Numbered from the stretch's first letter, positions 1-8,454 are shown. The stretch: DNA of 59,569 nt from Gemmiger formicilis (GCF_016900095.1 NZ_JACJJP010000018.1:1-59569); one strand, 5' to 3'. Notes: generated by a model from the sequence alone, not told the origin. Made by a program: numbers and translations.

Positions 1-1093
1 GGGCGGCCACGGGGGTGGCCACCTTCTCGATGGGCTTGACGGTGCCCTTCTTGCCGGCGGCGATGAGACGGTCGGCGTTTTCCCGCACGATCTTCTCGAT
101 CTCCTCGGCCACGGCGGGGTTGTCCTTCAGGAACTGCTTGGCGTTGTCACGGCCCTGGCCCAGGCGGACATCCCCGTAGTTGAACCAGGCGCCGCTCTTC
201 TGCACGATGCCCAGCTTGACGCCCAGGTCGATGATCTCGCCCACCTTGGAGATGCCTTCGCCGAACATGATGTCGAATTCGGCTTCCCGGAAGGGCGGGG
301 CCACCTTGTTCTTGACGATCTTGGCGCGGGTGCGGTTGCCGATGAAGGAGCCGTTGGAGTCCTTCAGGCCCTCAATGCGGCGCACGTCGATGCGCACCGA
401 GGAATAATACTTCAGGGCACGGCCGCCGGTGGTGACTTCGGGGCTGCCGTAGACCACGCCCACCTTCTCGCGCAACTGGTTGATGAAGATGCAGACGGTG
501 TTGGTCTTGCCGATGATACCGGTGAGCTTGCGCAGGGCCTGGCTCATCAGGCGGGCCTGCAGGCCCACGTGGGAGTCGCCCATTTCGCCCTCGATTTCGG
601 CCTTGGGCACCATGGCGGCCACCGAGTCCACCACGATGGCGTCGATGGCGCCGGAACGGACCAGGGCTTCGCAGATTTCCATGGCCTGCTCACCGGTGTC
701 CGGCTGGCTGACCAGCAGGCTGTCGATGTCCACCCCCAGGGCCCGGGCATAGGTGGGGTCCAGGGCGTGTTCCACGTCGATGAAGGCCACCTCGCCGCCG
801 TTGCGCTGGGCTTCCGCCAGCACCTGCAGCGCCAGGGTGGTCTTGCCGGAAGATTCGGGTCCGTAGATTTCCACAATACGGCCGCGGGGCACGCCGCCGA
901 TGCCCAGGGCCATATCCAGGCCCAGGCTGCCGGTGGAGATGGCGTCCACCTGCATGGTGACGTTGGCGCCCAGCTTCATGACCGCGCCCTTGCCGAACTG
1001 CTTTTCAATCTGGGCCAGGGCTGTTTCCAGCGCGGCCTTCTTGTCGCCGACGGGTGCCGCCGGGGTGGATTTGGTTTCTTTCTTGGCTGCCAT
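1..1093 (-). CDS. recA: RecA recombinase (3' end cut by window edge)
   Basis: RecA forms ATP-dependent filaments on single-stranded DNA, carries out strand exchange in recombinational repair and activates LexA-type self-cleavage. About 364 residues are visible, so nearly the whole protein is present and only the extreme C-terminus runs off the left edge. The Walker A motif GPESSGKTT follows EIY, the Walker B region is [10 protein letters not shown], and the loop [10 protein letters not shown] and the [10 protein letters not shown] segment are intact. The start is the ATG at 1091-1093, preceded by AAAAGGAG. It is the last gene of a minus-strand run behind prmC and also has its own likely promoter at 1150-1178. 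The identification is secure. Confidence 0.98.
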   Translation of the reverse strand, partial: MAAKKETKSTPAAPVGDKKAALETALAQIEKQFGKGAVMKLGANVTMQVDAISTGSLGLDMALGIGGVPRGRIVEIYGPESSGKTTLALQVLAEAQRNGGEVAFIDVEHALDPTYARALGVDIDSLLVSQPDTGEQAMEICEALVRSGAIDAIVVDSVAAMVPKAEIEGEMGDSHVGLQARLMSQALRKLTGIIGKTNTVCIFINQLREKVGVVYGSPEVTTGGRALKYYSSVRIDVRRIEGLKDSNGSFIGNRTRAKIVKNKVAPPFREAEFDIMFGEGISKVGEIIDLGVKLGIVQKSGAWFNYGDVRLGQGRDNAKQFLKDNPAVAEEIEKIVRENADRLIAAGKKGTVKPIEKVATPVAA

Positions 1094-1149
1094 TGTATTA
1101 CTCCTTTTCAGGGGAAATCCCCTGCCCTGTTTTGTTTTTGTCTGCCCCT

Positions 1150-1178
1150 ATTATACCCGTTCCGGCAGAAAATTACAA
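1150..1178 (-). promoter_or_regulatory. recA promoter
   Basis: On the minus strand TTGTAA (1173-1178) is separated by 17 bases from a perfect TATAAT (1150-1155), about 57 bases before the recA start codon. This fits a sigma-A promoter. No experimental start is known. Confidence 0.65.
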
Positions 1179-1189
1179 CTATTTGTTGT
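1175..1189. promoter_or_regulatory. Small dyad overlapping the recA -35
   Basis: ACAAC-N5-GTTGT overlaps the -35 element of recA. It sits where a repressor would act, but it does not match the Firmicutes LexA consensus built on CGAAC-N4-GTTCG. It may be a divergent operator or chance. Confidence 0.3.
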
Positions 1190-1216
1190 GTATTTGTAGG
1201 CCGGTTTATGGGTCTT

Positions 1217-2098
1217 TCACTCCCGGTTCCGGGGTTTTTGCAGCAGAACGGCCCGGTCGTTGCCGCCGTAATCCTGCCGGCAGCTGCCGTTGACCCAGCC
1301 GTTTTCCGCCCCCAGGGCCAGCACGGCTTCCCGCTGTTCGTAGCCGATCTCCAGCACCAGCCAGCCGCCGGGGCGCAGAATCTGCTTCCAGGGGCCGGTC
1401 AGGCAGCGGTAAAAGACGAGACCGTCCGCCCCACCGTCCAGGGCCATGGCCGGTTCCCGGGCGGTTTCGGGCATCAGCGCCTGCATTTCGGCGCCGGTGA
1501 GGTAGGGCGGGTTGCTGACGATGAGATCCGCGCTTTCCGGGGGCAGGGTCTGCCAGTCGGTGAGCACATCCCCCTCCCGCACGGCCACCTCCGCCCCCGG
1601 CAGCGCCTGCCGGGCGTTGCGGCGCAGGTAGGCCAGGGCTTCGGGGCTTTTTTCCCAGCAGGTGACCCGGGCGCCGGGCACAAACCGCTTGATGCCCAGA
1701 CCCAGGCACCCGGTGCCGGCGCACAGGTCCAGCACGGTGGGGGTGGGATTGCCGCTTGCTTGCAGCAGTTTCACGGCGGCTTCGCACACCACCTCGGTGT
1801 CCGCCCGGGGGCAGAGCACCCCGGGCCCCACCGCCAGGGTGAAGTCCAGAAAGTCCCACTGTCCCGCAATGTATTGCAGGGGTTCCCGCCCGGCGCGGCG
1901 GGCGGTGAGAGCGGCCAGAGACGCGGCCTCCTCCGCCGTCAGCGGGGATATATCCAGCCGGGGGTCCTTGCCCACGGCCAGACGGTAGAGTTCCCGGGCG
2001 TCAAAGGCGGCGTCGGGCACATCGGCCTGTTCCAGGGCCTGCCGCACGGCGCGCAGAGCGGCGCGGGGCGCCAGGCCGGTCAGTTGCAGTTCAGCCAC
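1217..2098 (-). CDS. prmC: Peptide chain release factor N5-glutamine methyltransferase
   Basis: PrmC (HemK) methylates the glutamine of the GGQ motif of release factors RF1 and RF2, using S-adenosylmethionine. At 293 residues it has the family length. The N-terminal helical substrate-binding domain is followed by the SAM-binding fold with VLDLCAGTGCLGLGI and the diagnostic catalytic motif NPPY in SNPPYLTGAE. Translation starts at a GTG (2096-2098) and overlaps the end of the upstream YqhQ-like gene by 8 bases, which implies translational coupling. The pairing of prmC with a DUF1385 gene is common in Firmicutes. No terminator is seen before recA. Confidence 0.95.
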   Translation of the reverse strand: MAELQLTGLAPRAALRAVRQALEQADVPDAAFDARELYRLAVGKDPRLDISPLTAEEAASLAALTARRAGREPLQYIAGQWDFLDFTLAVGPGVLCPRADTEVVCEAAVKLLQASGNPTPTVLDLCAGTGCLGLGIKRFVPGARVTCWEKSPEALAYLRRNARQALPGAEVAVREGDVLTDWQTLPPESADLIVSNPPYLTGAEMQALMPETAREPAMALDGGADGLVFYRCLTGPWKQILRPGGWLVLEIGYEQREAVLALGAENGWVNGSCRQDYGGNDRAVLLQKPRNRE

Positions 2099-3047
2099 GG
2101 CTCCAGGCGGCCTCCTCCGGGTTTTCGGGCAGGACGGGGGTCACGGCGGCGATGGCCACCTCGATCATGTCATCCTCCGGCTCAAAGGTGGTCAGCCGCT
2201 GCAGCCACAGCCCCGGCACCGACACCGCCCGGGCCAGCAGCGAGTTGGAACGCCCGGCCCAGCGCAGCACCTCGTAGGAGATGCCCACCAGCAGGGGCAG
2301 CATGGCCAGCTTGTACAGCACCCGCAGACCGGTGCTGGTCCAGGGCAGCACTGCGTAGAGCACGATACTGATGAGCAGCACCAGAATCAGAAAGCTGGTG
2401 CCGCAGCGGGGGTGGAAGCGGGTGTGGCGGCGGATGTTTTCCACCGTCAGTTCCTCCCCGGCCTCATAGCAGGCGATGGTCTTGTGCTCGGCGCCGTGGT
2501 AGGCAAACACCCGGTGGATCTCCTTGGTGCGGGTGCACAGGAACATGTACGCCAGGAAGAGGGCCAGCTTGATGACGGCCTCGATGATGACCCGGGGCCA
2601 GCGCCCCAGGGTCAGCACATTGGACAGCAGCCCGGTGAGGAAGGTGGGCAGGTACAGAAACAGGAACAGGGCCAGCACCACCCCCAGCAGGGCCGAAGCG
2701 GTCATCAGGACGTTCTGGAAGGCGGGGCCGGTGTGTTCGTCCAGCCACTTGTCAAAGCGGGACTGTTCGGCCTCCTGCTCCTCCTCGGTGAGGGCGATGT
2801 CGGCGCTGTGCATCAGGTACTTGTACCCCATGCGCAGGTTTTCCACCATGTTGCAGACGCCCCGCACCAGGGGGACCTTGTTGTACCAGTGGGAATGCAC
2901 ATCCTCATAGGTGAGGTCGATGGTGCCGTCCGGGCGGCGCACGGCGCAGCAGATCTTTTTGGGGCCGCGCATCATGATGCCTTCCATCAGGGCCTGGCCG
3001 CCCACGCTGGTACGGAATTTTTCGGTCGGACGCGATTCTTGCGGCAT
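2091..3047 (-). CDS. DUF1385 membrane protein, YqhQ-like
   Basis: A 318-residue protein of the DUF1385 family, like Bacillus YqhQ. The family signature VGGQALMEGIMMRGP lies near the N-terminus. Several hydrophobic segments follow, including VLMTASALLGVVLALFLFLY, AVIKLALFLAYMFLC, FLILVLLISIVLYAVLP and a segment near LYKLAMLPLLVGISY. The conserved cytosolic stretch FAYHGAEHKTIACYEAGEE lies between them. Its biochemical role is not established. The start chosen is the ATG at 3045-3047, because AAAGGAG precedes it and the family signature begins just after; an upstream in-frame extension would only add an unconserved arginine- and proline-rich segment. It lies 25 bases after the histidine kinase and overlaps prmC. 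Confidence 0.88.
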   Translation of the reverse strand: MPQESRPTEKFRTSVGGQALMEGIMMRGPKKICCAVRRPDGTIDLTYEDVHSHWYNKVPLVRGVCNMVENLRMGYKYLMHSADIALTEEEQEAEQSRFDKWLDEHTGPAFQNVLMTASALLGVVLALFLFLYLPTFLTGLLSNVLTLGRWPRVIIEAVIKLALFLAYMFLCTRTKEIHRVFAYHGAEHKTIACYEAGEELTVENIRRHTRFHPRCGTSFLILVLLISIVLYAVLPWTSTGLRVLYKLAMLPLLVGISYEVLRWAGRSNSLLARAVSVPGLWLQRLTTFEPEDDMIEVAIAAVTPVLPENPEEAAWSRG

Positions 3048-3072
3048 AGGATTGGTGTACTCCTTTGTTGTG

Positions 3073-4515
3073 TCAGATCGGTTCGTGCAGGTGTTCCTGC
3101 CCGGAACGGTAGATGGGCAGGGTGATGCGCACCGTGGTGCCCTGGCCCAGGGTGCTGGCGATGTCGGTGGTGCCGCCCAGGGCGGTGACGATGGCATCCA
3201 CCACCGCCAGGCCGATGCCCGACCCGCGCACCGCGTTCTTGCCCTTGAAAAACTTCACCTTGACCTTTTCCAGGTCTTCCGGCGAGATGCCCCTTCCCTG
3301 GTCCCGCACCGACACGGTGACGGTGGTGGGGGTGCGGCTGAGGGTGAGAAACACCGACCCGCCGGGGGGCGAATACTTGATGGCGTTGTCCAGCACGTTG
3401 ATGAACACCTGCCGCAGCCGGGCGGGGTCCGCCCACACCGGGTAGGGTTCGGGGGGTTCCTCATACACCAGACGCAGGCCTTCCTGCCGGATGCGGCCCT
3501 CCACAAACAGGGCGGCGTCGGTGGCTTCGGCCACCAGGTCCAGCACCTGACAGTCCAGCTTGATGCCGTTCTGCAGGCGGGAGAAGTCCAGCAGTTCCTC
3601 CACCATGGCGTACAGGCGATCGGTTTCGGCCCCAATGACCTCCAGCCCCTTGCGGTAGTTCTGGTCGGTGGGATCCTGGATGGTGCCGATGGTCTCCACC
3701 CAGCCCTTGATGGAGGTCAGAGGGGTGCGCAGTTCATGGCTGACCGAGGAGATGAACTCGTTTTTCATCCGCTCGGTCTCGGTCAGGTGCTCGGCCATCT
3801 CGTTGATGGTGTGGCAGAGCCGGCCGATCTCGTCGTTGTAGCGGGTGTCGGGCAGGCGGGTCTGCAGGTCGCCCCCGGCAATGCGGTTGGCGATGGATTC
3901 CACCTGACCCAGGGGCCGCACGATGGACCGGATGAAGAAAAGCCCGCTCCACAGCGCAAAGCCCAGGGCCACCAGCACCACCCCCGCCGAGAGCAGCACC
4001 GTATTCCACCATTGCCGGTCGGCCAGGGTCAGGCTGGTGACCAGCCGCATGGCGGTGATGTTGCCCGCATCGTAGGGCACCAGGGCGGTGACCGCCATGA
4101 CCCGCTCCCCGTCCGGGGTGCGGAAGATGGCCCGGCCGAAGCCGTCCGAGCTGATCAGGGCGTGGTAGTAGTCCGCCCCTTCGGTAAGGTTTTCGTTGAT
4201 GGTGCCGCTGGAGGTGGCCAGCACAATGCCGTTCTGGTCCAGCAGCATGAATTCAAACTTGTCTTTTTCCTCAAACTGTTCCACCGTCCGGCGCAGAGAC
4301 TGGGCCCGGCTGGCGGCATTGCTGTCGCTGTCGCCGGCGGTGCCGGTGGCCTGCAGCCGGCCGATGAAGGTGGAAAAGCGGCTTTCCATGGCGCGCTCAA
4401 TGTCGCCGTACAGGTTCTGGTAGCAAAAATACAGGAACAGCCCTTCGGCCAGGGCCAGGATCAGCACCGTGATGAGCAGGCTGCCCCGCAGCCAGCGCTT
4501 GGTGATGCTTTGCAT
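3073..4515 (-). CDS. Sensor histidine kinase (PhoR/WalK-like)
   Basis: A 480-residue membrane sensor kinase. The first transmembrane segment is about residues 11-31, an extracytoplasmic sensor domain of about 140 residues follows (containing LLDQNGIVLATSSG, a Cache/PAS-like feature), and the second transmembrane segment is about 172-198. Then come a HAMP linker (SIVRPLGQVESIANRIAGGD), a HisKA domain with phosphoacceptor His260 in SVSHELRTPLTSIK, and an ATPase domain with the N box NVLDNAIKYS and glycine boxes DQGRGI and GSGIGLAVV. AAAGGAGGG precedes the ATG. It lies 40 bases after the response regulator that it should phosphorylate. The signal is unknown. Co-transcription with a lipoprotein suggests envelope sensing (inference). 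Confidence 0.94.
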   Translation of the reverse strand: MQSITKRWLRGSLLITVLILALAEGLFLYFCYQNLYGDIERAMESRFSTFIGRLQATGTAGDSDSNAASRAQSLRRTVEQFEEKDKFEFMLLDQNGIVLATSSGTINENLTEGADYYHALISSDGFGRAIFRTPDGERVMAVTALVPYDAGNITAMRLVTSLTLADRQWWNTVLLSAGVVLVALGFALWSGLFFIRSIVRPLGQVESIANRIAGGDLQTRLPDTRYNDEIGRLCHTINEMAEHLTETERMKNEFISSVSHELRTPLTSIKGWVETIGTIQDPTDQNYRKGLEVIGAETDRLYAMVEELLDFSRLQNGIKLDCQVLDLVAEATDAALFVEGRIRQEGLRLVYEEPPEPYPVWADPARLRQVFINVLDNAIKYSPPGGSVFLTLSRTPTTVTVSVRDQGRGISPEDLEKVKVKFFKGKNAVRGSGIGLAVVDAIVTALGGTTDIASTLGQGTTVRITLPIYRSGQEHLHEPI

Positions 4516-4555
4516 GCGGGGTCCCTCCTTTCCTCAGGCGCATGCGGGGTGCGGG

Positions 4556-5257
4556 TCAGGGGCTCCAGCGGTAGCCGTAGCCCCAGACCGTCAGGATGTG
4601 GGTGGGGCTGCTGGGCTCGTCCTCGATCTTCATGCGAAGACGGCGGATGTTCACGTCCACGATCTTCACGTCGCCGTAATAGCCCTTGCCCCAGACACCC
4701 TCCAGAATCTTTTCCCGCACCAGGGCGGCGCCGGGATTGCGGAAGAACAGTTCCATGATCTGGAATTCCACCTGGGTCAGGTCGATGGGTTTGCCGGCCT
4801 TGTACAGCACCCGGCTCTTTTCGTCCAGCACAAAGCTGCCGCTGACCAGCTGGTCGGGACCGGAACCGTCCCGGCTGTCCCCGGCGTTGCGGTGCACCCG
4901 GCGGGCCAGGGCCTCCACCCGGGCGATGAGCTCGGACACCGAGAAGGGCTTGGTGATATAGTCGTCGGCGCCGATGGACAGGCCCCGGATCTTGTCGGTT
5001 TCCTGCCCTTTGGCGGACACGATGATGATACCGATGTCGGGGTCATCCCGGCGGATGGTCTCGCACAGGGAAAGCCCGTCCATGCCGGGCAGCATCAGGT
5101 CCAGCAGCGCCGCGTCGCAGGGCGGGTTGGCGTGCAGCAGTTCCAGGGCGCGCTCGGCGCTGGGAGCTTCCAGCACTTCCCACCCGGCCATGCGCAGGTT
5201 CAGCACCTCCATTTCCCGGATGCTGTTTTCGTCCTCCACTACCAGGACTCGTTTCAT
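4556..5257 (-). CDS. OmpR/PhoB-family response regulator
   Basis: A 233-residue DNA-binding response regulator. The receiver domain (residues 1-115) has acidic residues VVEDE, phosphoacceptor Asp53 in LLDLMLPGMDG, and the switch region VSAKGQE. The C-terminal winged helix carries TQVEFQIMELFFRNPGA and VDVNIRRLRMKIED, and ends in the typical VWGYGYRW. I place the start at the ATG at 5255-5257, since AAAGGAG lies 8 bases upstream; an alternative TTG six codons earlier would overlap that ribosome binding site. It is the partner of the histidine kinase encoded directly downstream. Target genes are not evident. Confidence 0.95.
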   Translation of the reverse strand: MKRVLVVEDENSIREMEVLNLRMAGWEVLEAPSAERALELLHANPPCDAALLDLMLPGMDGLSLCETIRRDDPDIGIIIVSAKGQETDKIRGLSIGADDYITKPFSVSELIARVEALARRVHRNAGDSRDGSGPDQLVSGSFVLDEKSRVLYKAGKPIDLTQVEFQIMELFFRNPGAALVREKILEGVWGKGYYGDVKIVDVNIRRLRMKIEDEPSSPTHILTVWGYGYRWSP

Positions 5258-5294
5258 ATACACAACTCCTTTCAAAGACAGGGAAAGGTTTTTG

Positions 5295-6614
5295 TCAGGG
5301 CAGCACGGTCACACCGGAGAGAATGTCGTCCAGGGTCAGGCCGTAATACTCGGTGAGGATGCGCGCCTGCAATTGCTGGCTGCCGATGGTGGCCACCCGG
5401 CTGTATTTGTCGTTGCGCAGGTCGGTCTCCGCCGGGTCCACGACCCGCAGTTCGCAGTACATGATATCCCCGGTCAGGTTGCCGATGATCCAGCCGGTGC
5501 CGCCGGCGTTGGCTTTTACCGACACATTGCCGTGCATGGATTCGGGCAGGCGCAGGAAAAACCGGTGTTCGCTGTCGTACACGCCGAAGATGTTGTTGCC
5601 GCCTTCCTCGGTGGCGTAGTCCTTCCACAAAAGGAAATGCAGCTGGTTGGTAAGGTTTTCCTGCACGTTGCCGCCGTCGGCCACCTCGGTGGGAATGTCC
5701 ACCGTGCCGTTGCCGTCCAGATCCATGCTCAGCAGGTCGGTGTCGTAGCGCTGGGTGGCGCGGGACAAATCCGACATCCCCGGCGGGTTGTAGGTTTTGA
5801 GAAATCCGCTTTCGGCGTCATAGATGATGATGCTGGACGCCAGGCTGGAGGCGGACCCGGTCCAGCCGTCCACCACCAGGTAGGAGGCGCCGTCCTCCCC
5901 CACCCCGGCGTGCAGGCCGGCACAGCCGCTGTAATAGCCCTCCCCCACGGCCAGGGTCTGGGCCGCCAGGAAGGTATCCCCGCCGGTGTAGGTGAGCAGC
6001 TGCAGGTTGATGCCGCCGTTTTCCGTCTCGGTGGGCAGCACCAGGACAAGGTCCTCGGTGCCGTCGCCGCCGTCGGTCACATCCGACACCAGCATGTCGG
6101 TATAGCTCTGTTTGTTCACCGTCTGGAGGGACTCGTCGCTGTTGTACAGGTACACCACCATATACCGGTCGCCCTGGGCGCTGTCGTACCCCACCAGCAG
6201 CTGCAGGGACTGGGCGTCCCGCAGGTGGGCGTAGCTCACCGTCTCCACCTCGCTGGAAAGGCCCTCGGTCTGCTGGGATACCCGCCAGCCCCCCGAATCG
6301 GTGGGTTCCAGAATGGCCAGCCAGACGTTGGAGCCGGAGGATTCCGCGGTATACAGCACCGCGGCTTCCTCGGTGCCGTCCCCATCCCAGTCGCCGAAGA
6401 GAAAGGGGGAAAGAAAATCGCCGCTGGCCGGGTATTTCAGGGTAGCCACCCCGCCCAGATAGCTGTTCAGCGCTTTCTGTACGGCGCTGGTCTCCCCTGA
6501 AAGGCGGGGTGCGCGCAGCAGGCTCTCGGTTTCGCCGCCGGGCAGCACACTGCAGCCGGTCAGGCCCAGGGCCAGCGCCAGGACTGCCGCCGCCCTGCCC
6601 CTTGTACAAGGCAT
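5295..6614 (-). CDS. Lipoprotein with FG-GAP/VCBS-like repeats
   Basis: A 439-residue exported lipoprotein of unknown function. The signal peptide runs from MPCTRGRAA to the lipobox LTGC, with Cys21 the lipidated residue. The mature part holds several aspartate-rich loops of FG-GAP/VCBS type, such as GDWDGDGTEEAAVLY, TDGGDGTEDLVLVLP and MDLDGNGTVDIP, which suggest a calcium-binding beta-propeller. The start at 6612-6614 has an excellent AAAAGGAGG seven bases upstream. It is the first gene of an operon with the two-component system, so it may be an accessory to sensing (inference). A promoter lies at 6655-6683. Confidence 0.85.
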   Translation of the reverse strand: MPCTRGRAAAVLALALGLTGCSVLPGGETESLLRAPRLSGETSAVQKALNSYLGGVATLKYPASGDFLSPFLFGDWDGDGTEEAAVLYTAESSGSNVWLAILEPTDSGGWRVSQQTEGLSSEVETVSYAHLRDAQSLQLLVGYDSAQGDRYMVVYLYNSDESLQTVNKQSYTDMLVSDVTDGGDGTEDLVLVLPTETENGGINLQLLTYTGGDTFLAAQTLAVGEGYYSGCAGLHAGVGEDGASYLVVDGWTGSASSLASSIIIYDAESGFLKTYNPPGMSDLSRATQRYDTDLLSMDLDGNGTVDIPTEVADGGNVQENLTNQLHFLLWKDYATEEGGNNIFGVYDSEHRFFLRLPESMHGNVSVKANAGGTGWIIGNLTGDIMYCELRVVDPAETDLRNDKYSRVATIGSQQLQARILTEYYGLTLDDILSGVTVLP

Positions 6615-6654
6615 ACGCGCACCTCCTTTTCCGTGTTTTACGATATACACAGTT

Positions 6655-6683
6655 AGTATACCACAAGGCCGCCTTTCCCGCAA
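6655..6683 (-). promoter_or_regulatory. Promoter of the lipoprotein/two-component operon
   Basis: TTGCGG (6678-6683), 17 bases, then TATACT (6655-6660) with an extended -10 TGG just before it. It is divergent from the XRE promoter. The left arm of the XRE inverted repeat ends about 23 bases upstream of its -35. Confidence 0.7.
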
Positions 6684-6705
6684 CGCGTAAGGAGGCAGCT
6701 CACTT

Positions 6706-6769
6706 TGCAAAGTTTGCTTGACAGTTTTTGCAAAGCATGCTATGCTAAAAACACAAAGCAAACTTTGCA
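6706..6769. promoter_or_regulatory. Perfect 14-bp inverted repeat flanking the XRE promoter (likely operator)
   Basis: TGCAAAGTTTGCTT (6706-6719) is repeated as its exact reverse complement at 6756-6769. The centre of symmetry falls in the palindrome GCATGC at 6735-6740, between the -35 and the -10. The left arm overlaps the -35 element and the right arm lies at the expected transcription start. A further CTTTGCAAAG palindrome (6703-6712) overlaps the left arm. This is the arrangement expected for a repressor that bridges two sites and shuts its own promoter. The adjacent XRE protein is the obvious candidate (inference). Confidence 0.7.
6718..6746 (+). promoter_or_regulatory. Promoter of the XRE / membrane protein / CPBP operon
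   Basis: A perfect -35 TTGACA (6718-6723), 17 bases, and TATGCT (6741-6746) with an extended -10 TGC directly before it. It lies wholly between the two arms of the inverted repeat. Confidence 0.8.
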
Positions 6770-6814
6770 CTCCCAATCCTGGTCCTGTTCTGGGAATCGG
6801 AAAGGCGATGAACA

Positions 6815-7024
6815 ATGAAAACCCATATTCCCGAACTGCGCAAAGCCCGCCGCATGAGCCAGCAGGATCTGGCTGATGCTGTGGGGGTCACGCGGCAGAC
6901 AATCACCAGCATCGAGGTGGGCAAATACACCGCCAGCCTGGAGCTGGCCTACAAAATTGCCCACTATTTCGGCCTTACCATTGAGGACGTATTTGATTTC
7001 AGTCATCTGGAGGGAGTCGTATGA
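6815..7024 (+). CDS. XRE-family transcriptional regulator
   Basis: A 69-residue protein that is essentially one helix-turn-helix domain. IPELRKARRMSQQDLADAV carries the first helices, and the recognition helix lies in VTRQTITSIEVGKYTAS. It belongs to the short Cro/CI-like regulators (YgzD/HigA type length) that often precede membrane protein genes in Firmicutes. The ribosome binding site is weak (GGAAAGGCG). The stop codon overlaps the next start as ATGA. The flanking 14-bp inverted repeat makes autorepression likely (inference). Confidence 0.9.
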   Translation: MKTHIPELRKARRMSQQDLADAVGVTRQTITSIEVGKYTASLELAYKIAHYFGLTIEDVFDFSHLEGVV

Positions 7025-7509
7025 TCATCCGTCAGCTTTTCACCGGTCATCCCGCCACACCGGAAGCCTACCGAGCCCGGCTGCGCACCTTGCGCCCCCT
7101 TTGCGCGGTGCTCCCGGTGCTGGGGGCCGCCACCGTCTTGTTTGCCCTGCTGGGGGTGCCCAGGCTGCTGGGCGAAGAACAGAATGGTTCCTTTTTCAGC
7201 GGCTTTTACACCGGTACCGGGTTATTTCTCATCGTTTTGGGCGCCCGCCTGTTTTTCCGTATCGGTAGTCTTCTGAAAGATGGCACCGCCCTGCGCCGCC
7301 ATTTTACCGAATGCACCGACGAGCGGAATCTTCGAATCAGCGAGAAAGCTGCCCTTTCGGCAGTCGTCGCACTGTTTGTGATTCTGTATCTTATCCTGCT
7401 GTGTGCCGGTCTGTTTGCACCGGTTCTGTTCGTCTTCTGTCTGGCAGGTATTCTGGGGTTTGCGGTGCTGTATCTGGCATTCCGCTTTTATTACAGCCGG
7501 CTTCTTTGA
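7021..7509 (+). CDS. Four-helix membrane protein with DER...K motif, DUF2178-like
   Basis: A 162-residue integral membrane protein of unknown function. Two hydrophobic hairpins are predicted at about residues 27-50 and 57-82, and then at about 108-130 and 134-155. A cytoplasmic loop contains TECTDERNLRISEKA, a motif seen in DUF2178 and related small membrane proteins encoded beside XRE regulators. Its start overlaps the regulator's stop by 4 bases, so the two are translated together. The CPBP protease starts 28 bases after its end. Assignment to a specific family is tentative. Confidence 0.75.
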   Translation: MIIRQLFTGHPATPEAYRARLRTLRPLCAVLPVLGAATVLFALLGVPRLLGEEQNGSFFSGFYTGTGLFLIVLGARLFFRIGSLLKDGTALRRHFTECTDERNLRISEKAALSAVVALFVILYLILLCAGLFAPVLFVFCLAGILGFAVLYLAFRFYYSRLL

Positions 7510-7537
7510 CGCCTGCCCTGCAAAAGGAGGTTTTCCC

Positions 7538-8401
7538 ATGCGCACATCCCGCAAAAACGTTCCGGCGGCCGTCAGCGGCTATATTCTGGCCCTGCTGTTT
7601 CTGATTTTCCTTGCCGCCCCGCTGCAGGTCCGGTACGGCATGGCCGGACTGGCCGCCACCGAGCTGGGGCTGCTGGCCCTGGCCCTGCTGGGCACTGCGG
7701 TGTTCCGGGCTCCCTTTCGTCAGGTATTCAACCTCCACCGTCCCGCCTGGCGGGGGGTGTTTGGCGCCCTGCTGCTGTGGATGGGTACCTACATCCTGGT
7801 CATGCTGGTGTCCATGGTCACCCTGCTCCTCTTTCCCCAGCAGATGACCACGGTGAGCACCGCCATCACCGACCTGTTTGCCCAGGTGCCCTTTCCGGTG
7901 CGGTTTTTCATCGTGGCGGTGATGCCCGCGGTGTGTGAGGAATCCCTGTTCCGGGGATACCTGCTCTACCACATGCAGCCCATGCCCCTGTGGGGCCGGG
8001 CGCTGCTGTGCGGGGCGCTGTTCGGGGCCTTTCACCTGGACCCGGTGCGGTTTCTGCCCACCGCCATCCTGGGGGTGGCCATCAGCTGGGCGGCGCTGCG
8101 CAGCGGCAACCTGGTCTATCCCATGCTGATCCATCTGTTCAACAACGGGCTTTCCGCCCTGGCCACCCAGATTCCCACCGACGCCATGACCGTGGAGGCC
8201 GCCCAGACCGCCATGACCCCTGCCACACTGGGCGCCTATGTGTTCCTGGCGGCGGCCAGCCCCTGGCTGATCTGGGCCGGCGGCAACCTGCTGCGGCCCA
8301 AAGGGGAACCGGTGCCCGACCGGGCACGCCCCGCCATGACCTGCCTGGTGTGCAGCGCCGTCTGCATCGTTCTGGGCTGGCTGCTGATGCAGCTGGGCTG
8401 A
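7538..8401 (+). CDS. CPBP-family intramembrane metalloprotease
   Basis: A 287-residue polytopic membrane protein of the CPBP (CAAX protease and bacteriocin-processing, Abi) family. The three active-site motifs are present: CEESLFRGYLLY (EExxxR), FGAFHLDPVRF (FxxxH), and HLFNNG (HxxxN/B) near the end of the core. Members act as CAAX prenyl proteases, as bacteriocin self-immunity proteins or as intramembrane proteases. The ATG at 7538-7540 has AAAAGGAGG seven bases upstream; a longer in-frame reading would overlap the preceding gene and lacks a ribosome binding site. It is the last gene of the XRE island and ends at a bidirectional terminator. Confidence 0.9.
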   Translation: MRTSRKNVPAAVSGYILALLFLIFLAAPLQVRYGMAGLAATELGLLALALLGTAVFRAPFRQVFNLHRPAWRGVFGALLLWMGTYILVMLVSMVTLLLFPQQMTTVSTAITDLFAQVPFPVRFFIVAVMPAVCEESLFRGYLLYHMQPMPLWGRALLCGALFGAFHLDPVRFLPTAILGVAISWAALRSGNLVYPMLIHLFNNGLSALATQIPTDAMTVEAAQTAMTPATLGAYVFLAAASPWLIWAGGNLLRPKGEPVPDRARPAMTCLVCSAVCIVLGWLLMQLG

Positions 8402-8414
8402 AAATTTACATGCA

Positions 8415-8454
8415 AAAACCGCCTTGCCGGCAACAGCGTCGGCAAGGCGGTTTT
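8415..8454. terminator. Bidirectional terminator between the CPBP gene and deoC
   Basis: AAAACCGCCTTGCCG (8415-8429) and its exact reverse complement (8440-8454) form a 15-bp stem with a 10-base loop. The A-run and T-run ends make it work in both directions. Confidence 0.92.

Noticed and set aside
569-2371. 600-codon plus-strand open frame across recA and prmC
   Set aside because: It lies antisense to two well-conserved genes, has low-complexity glycine, histidine and glutamine content and no ribosome binding site. It arises from high GC.
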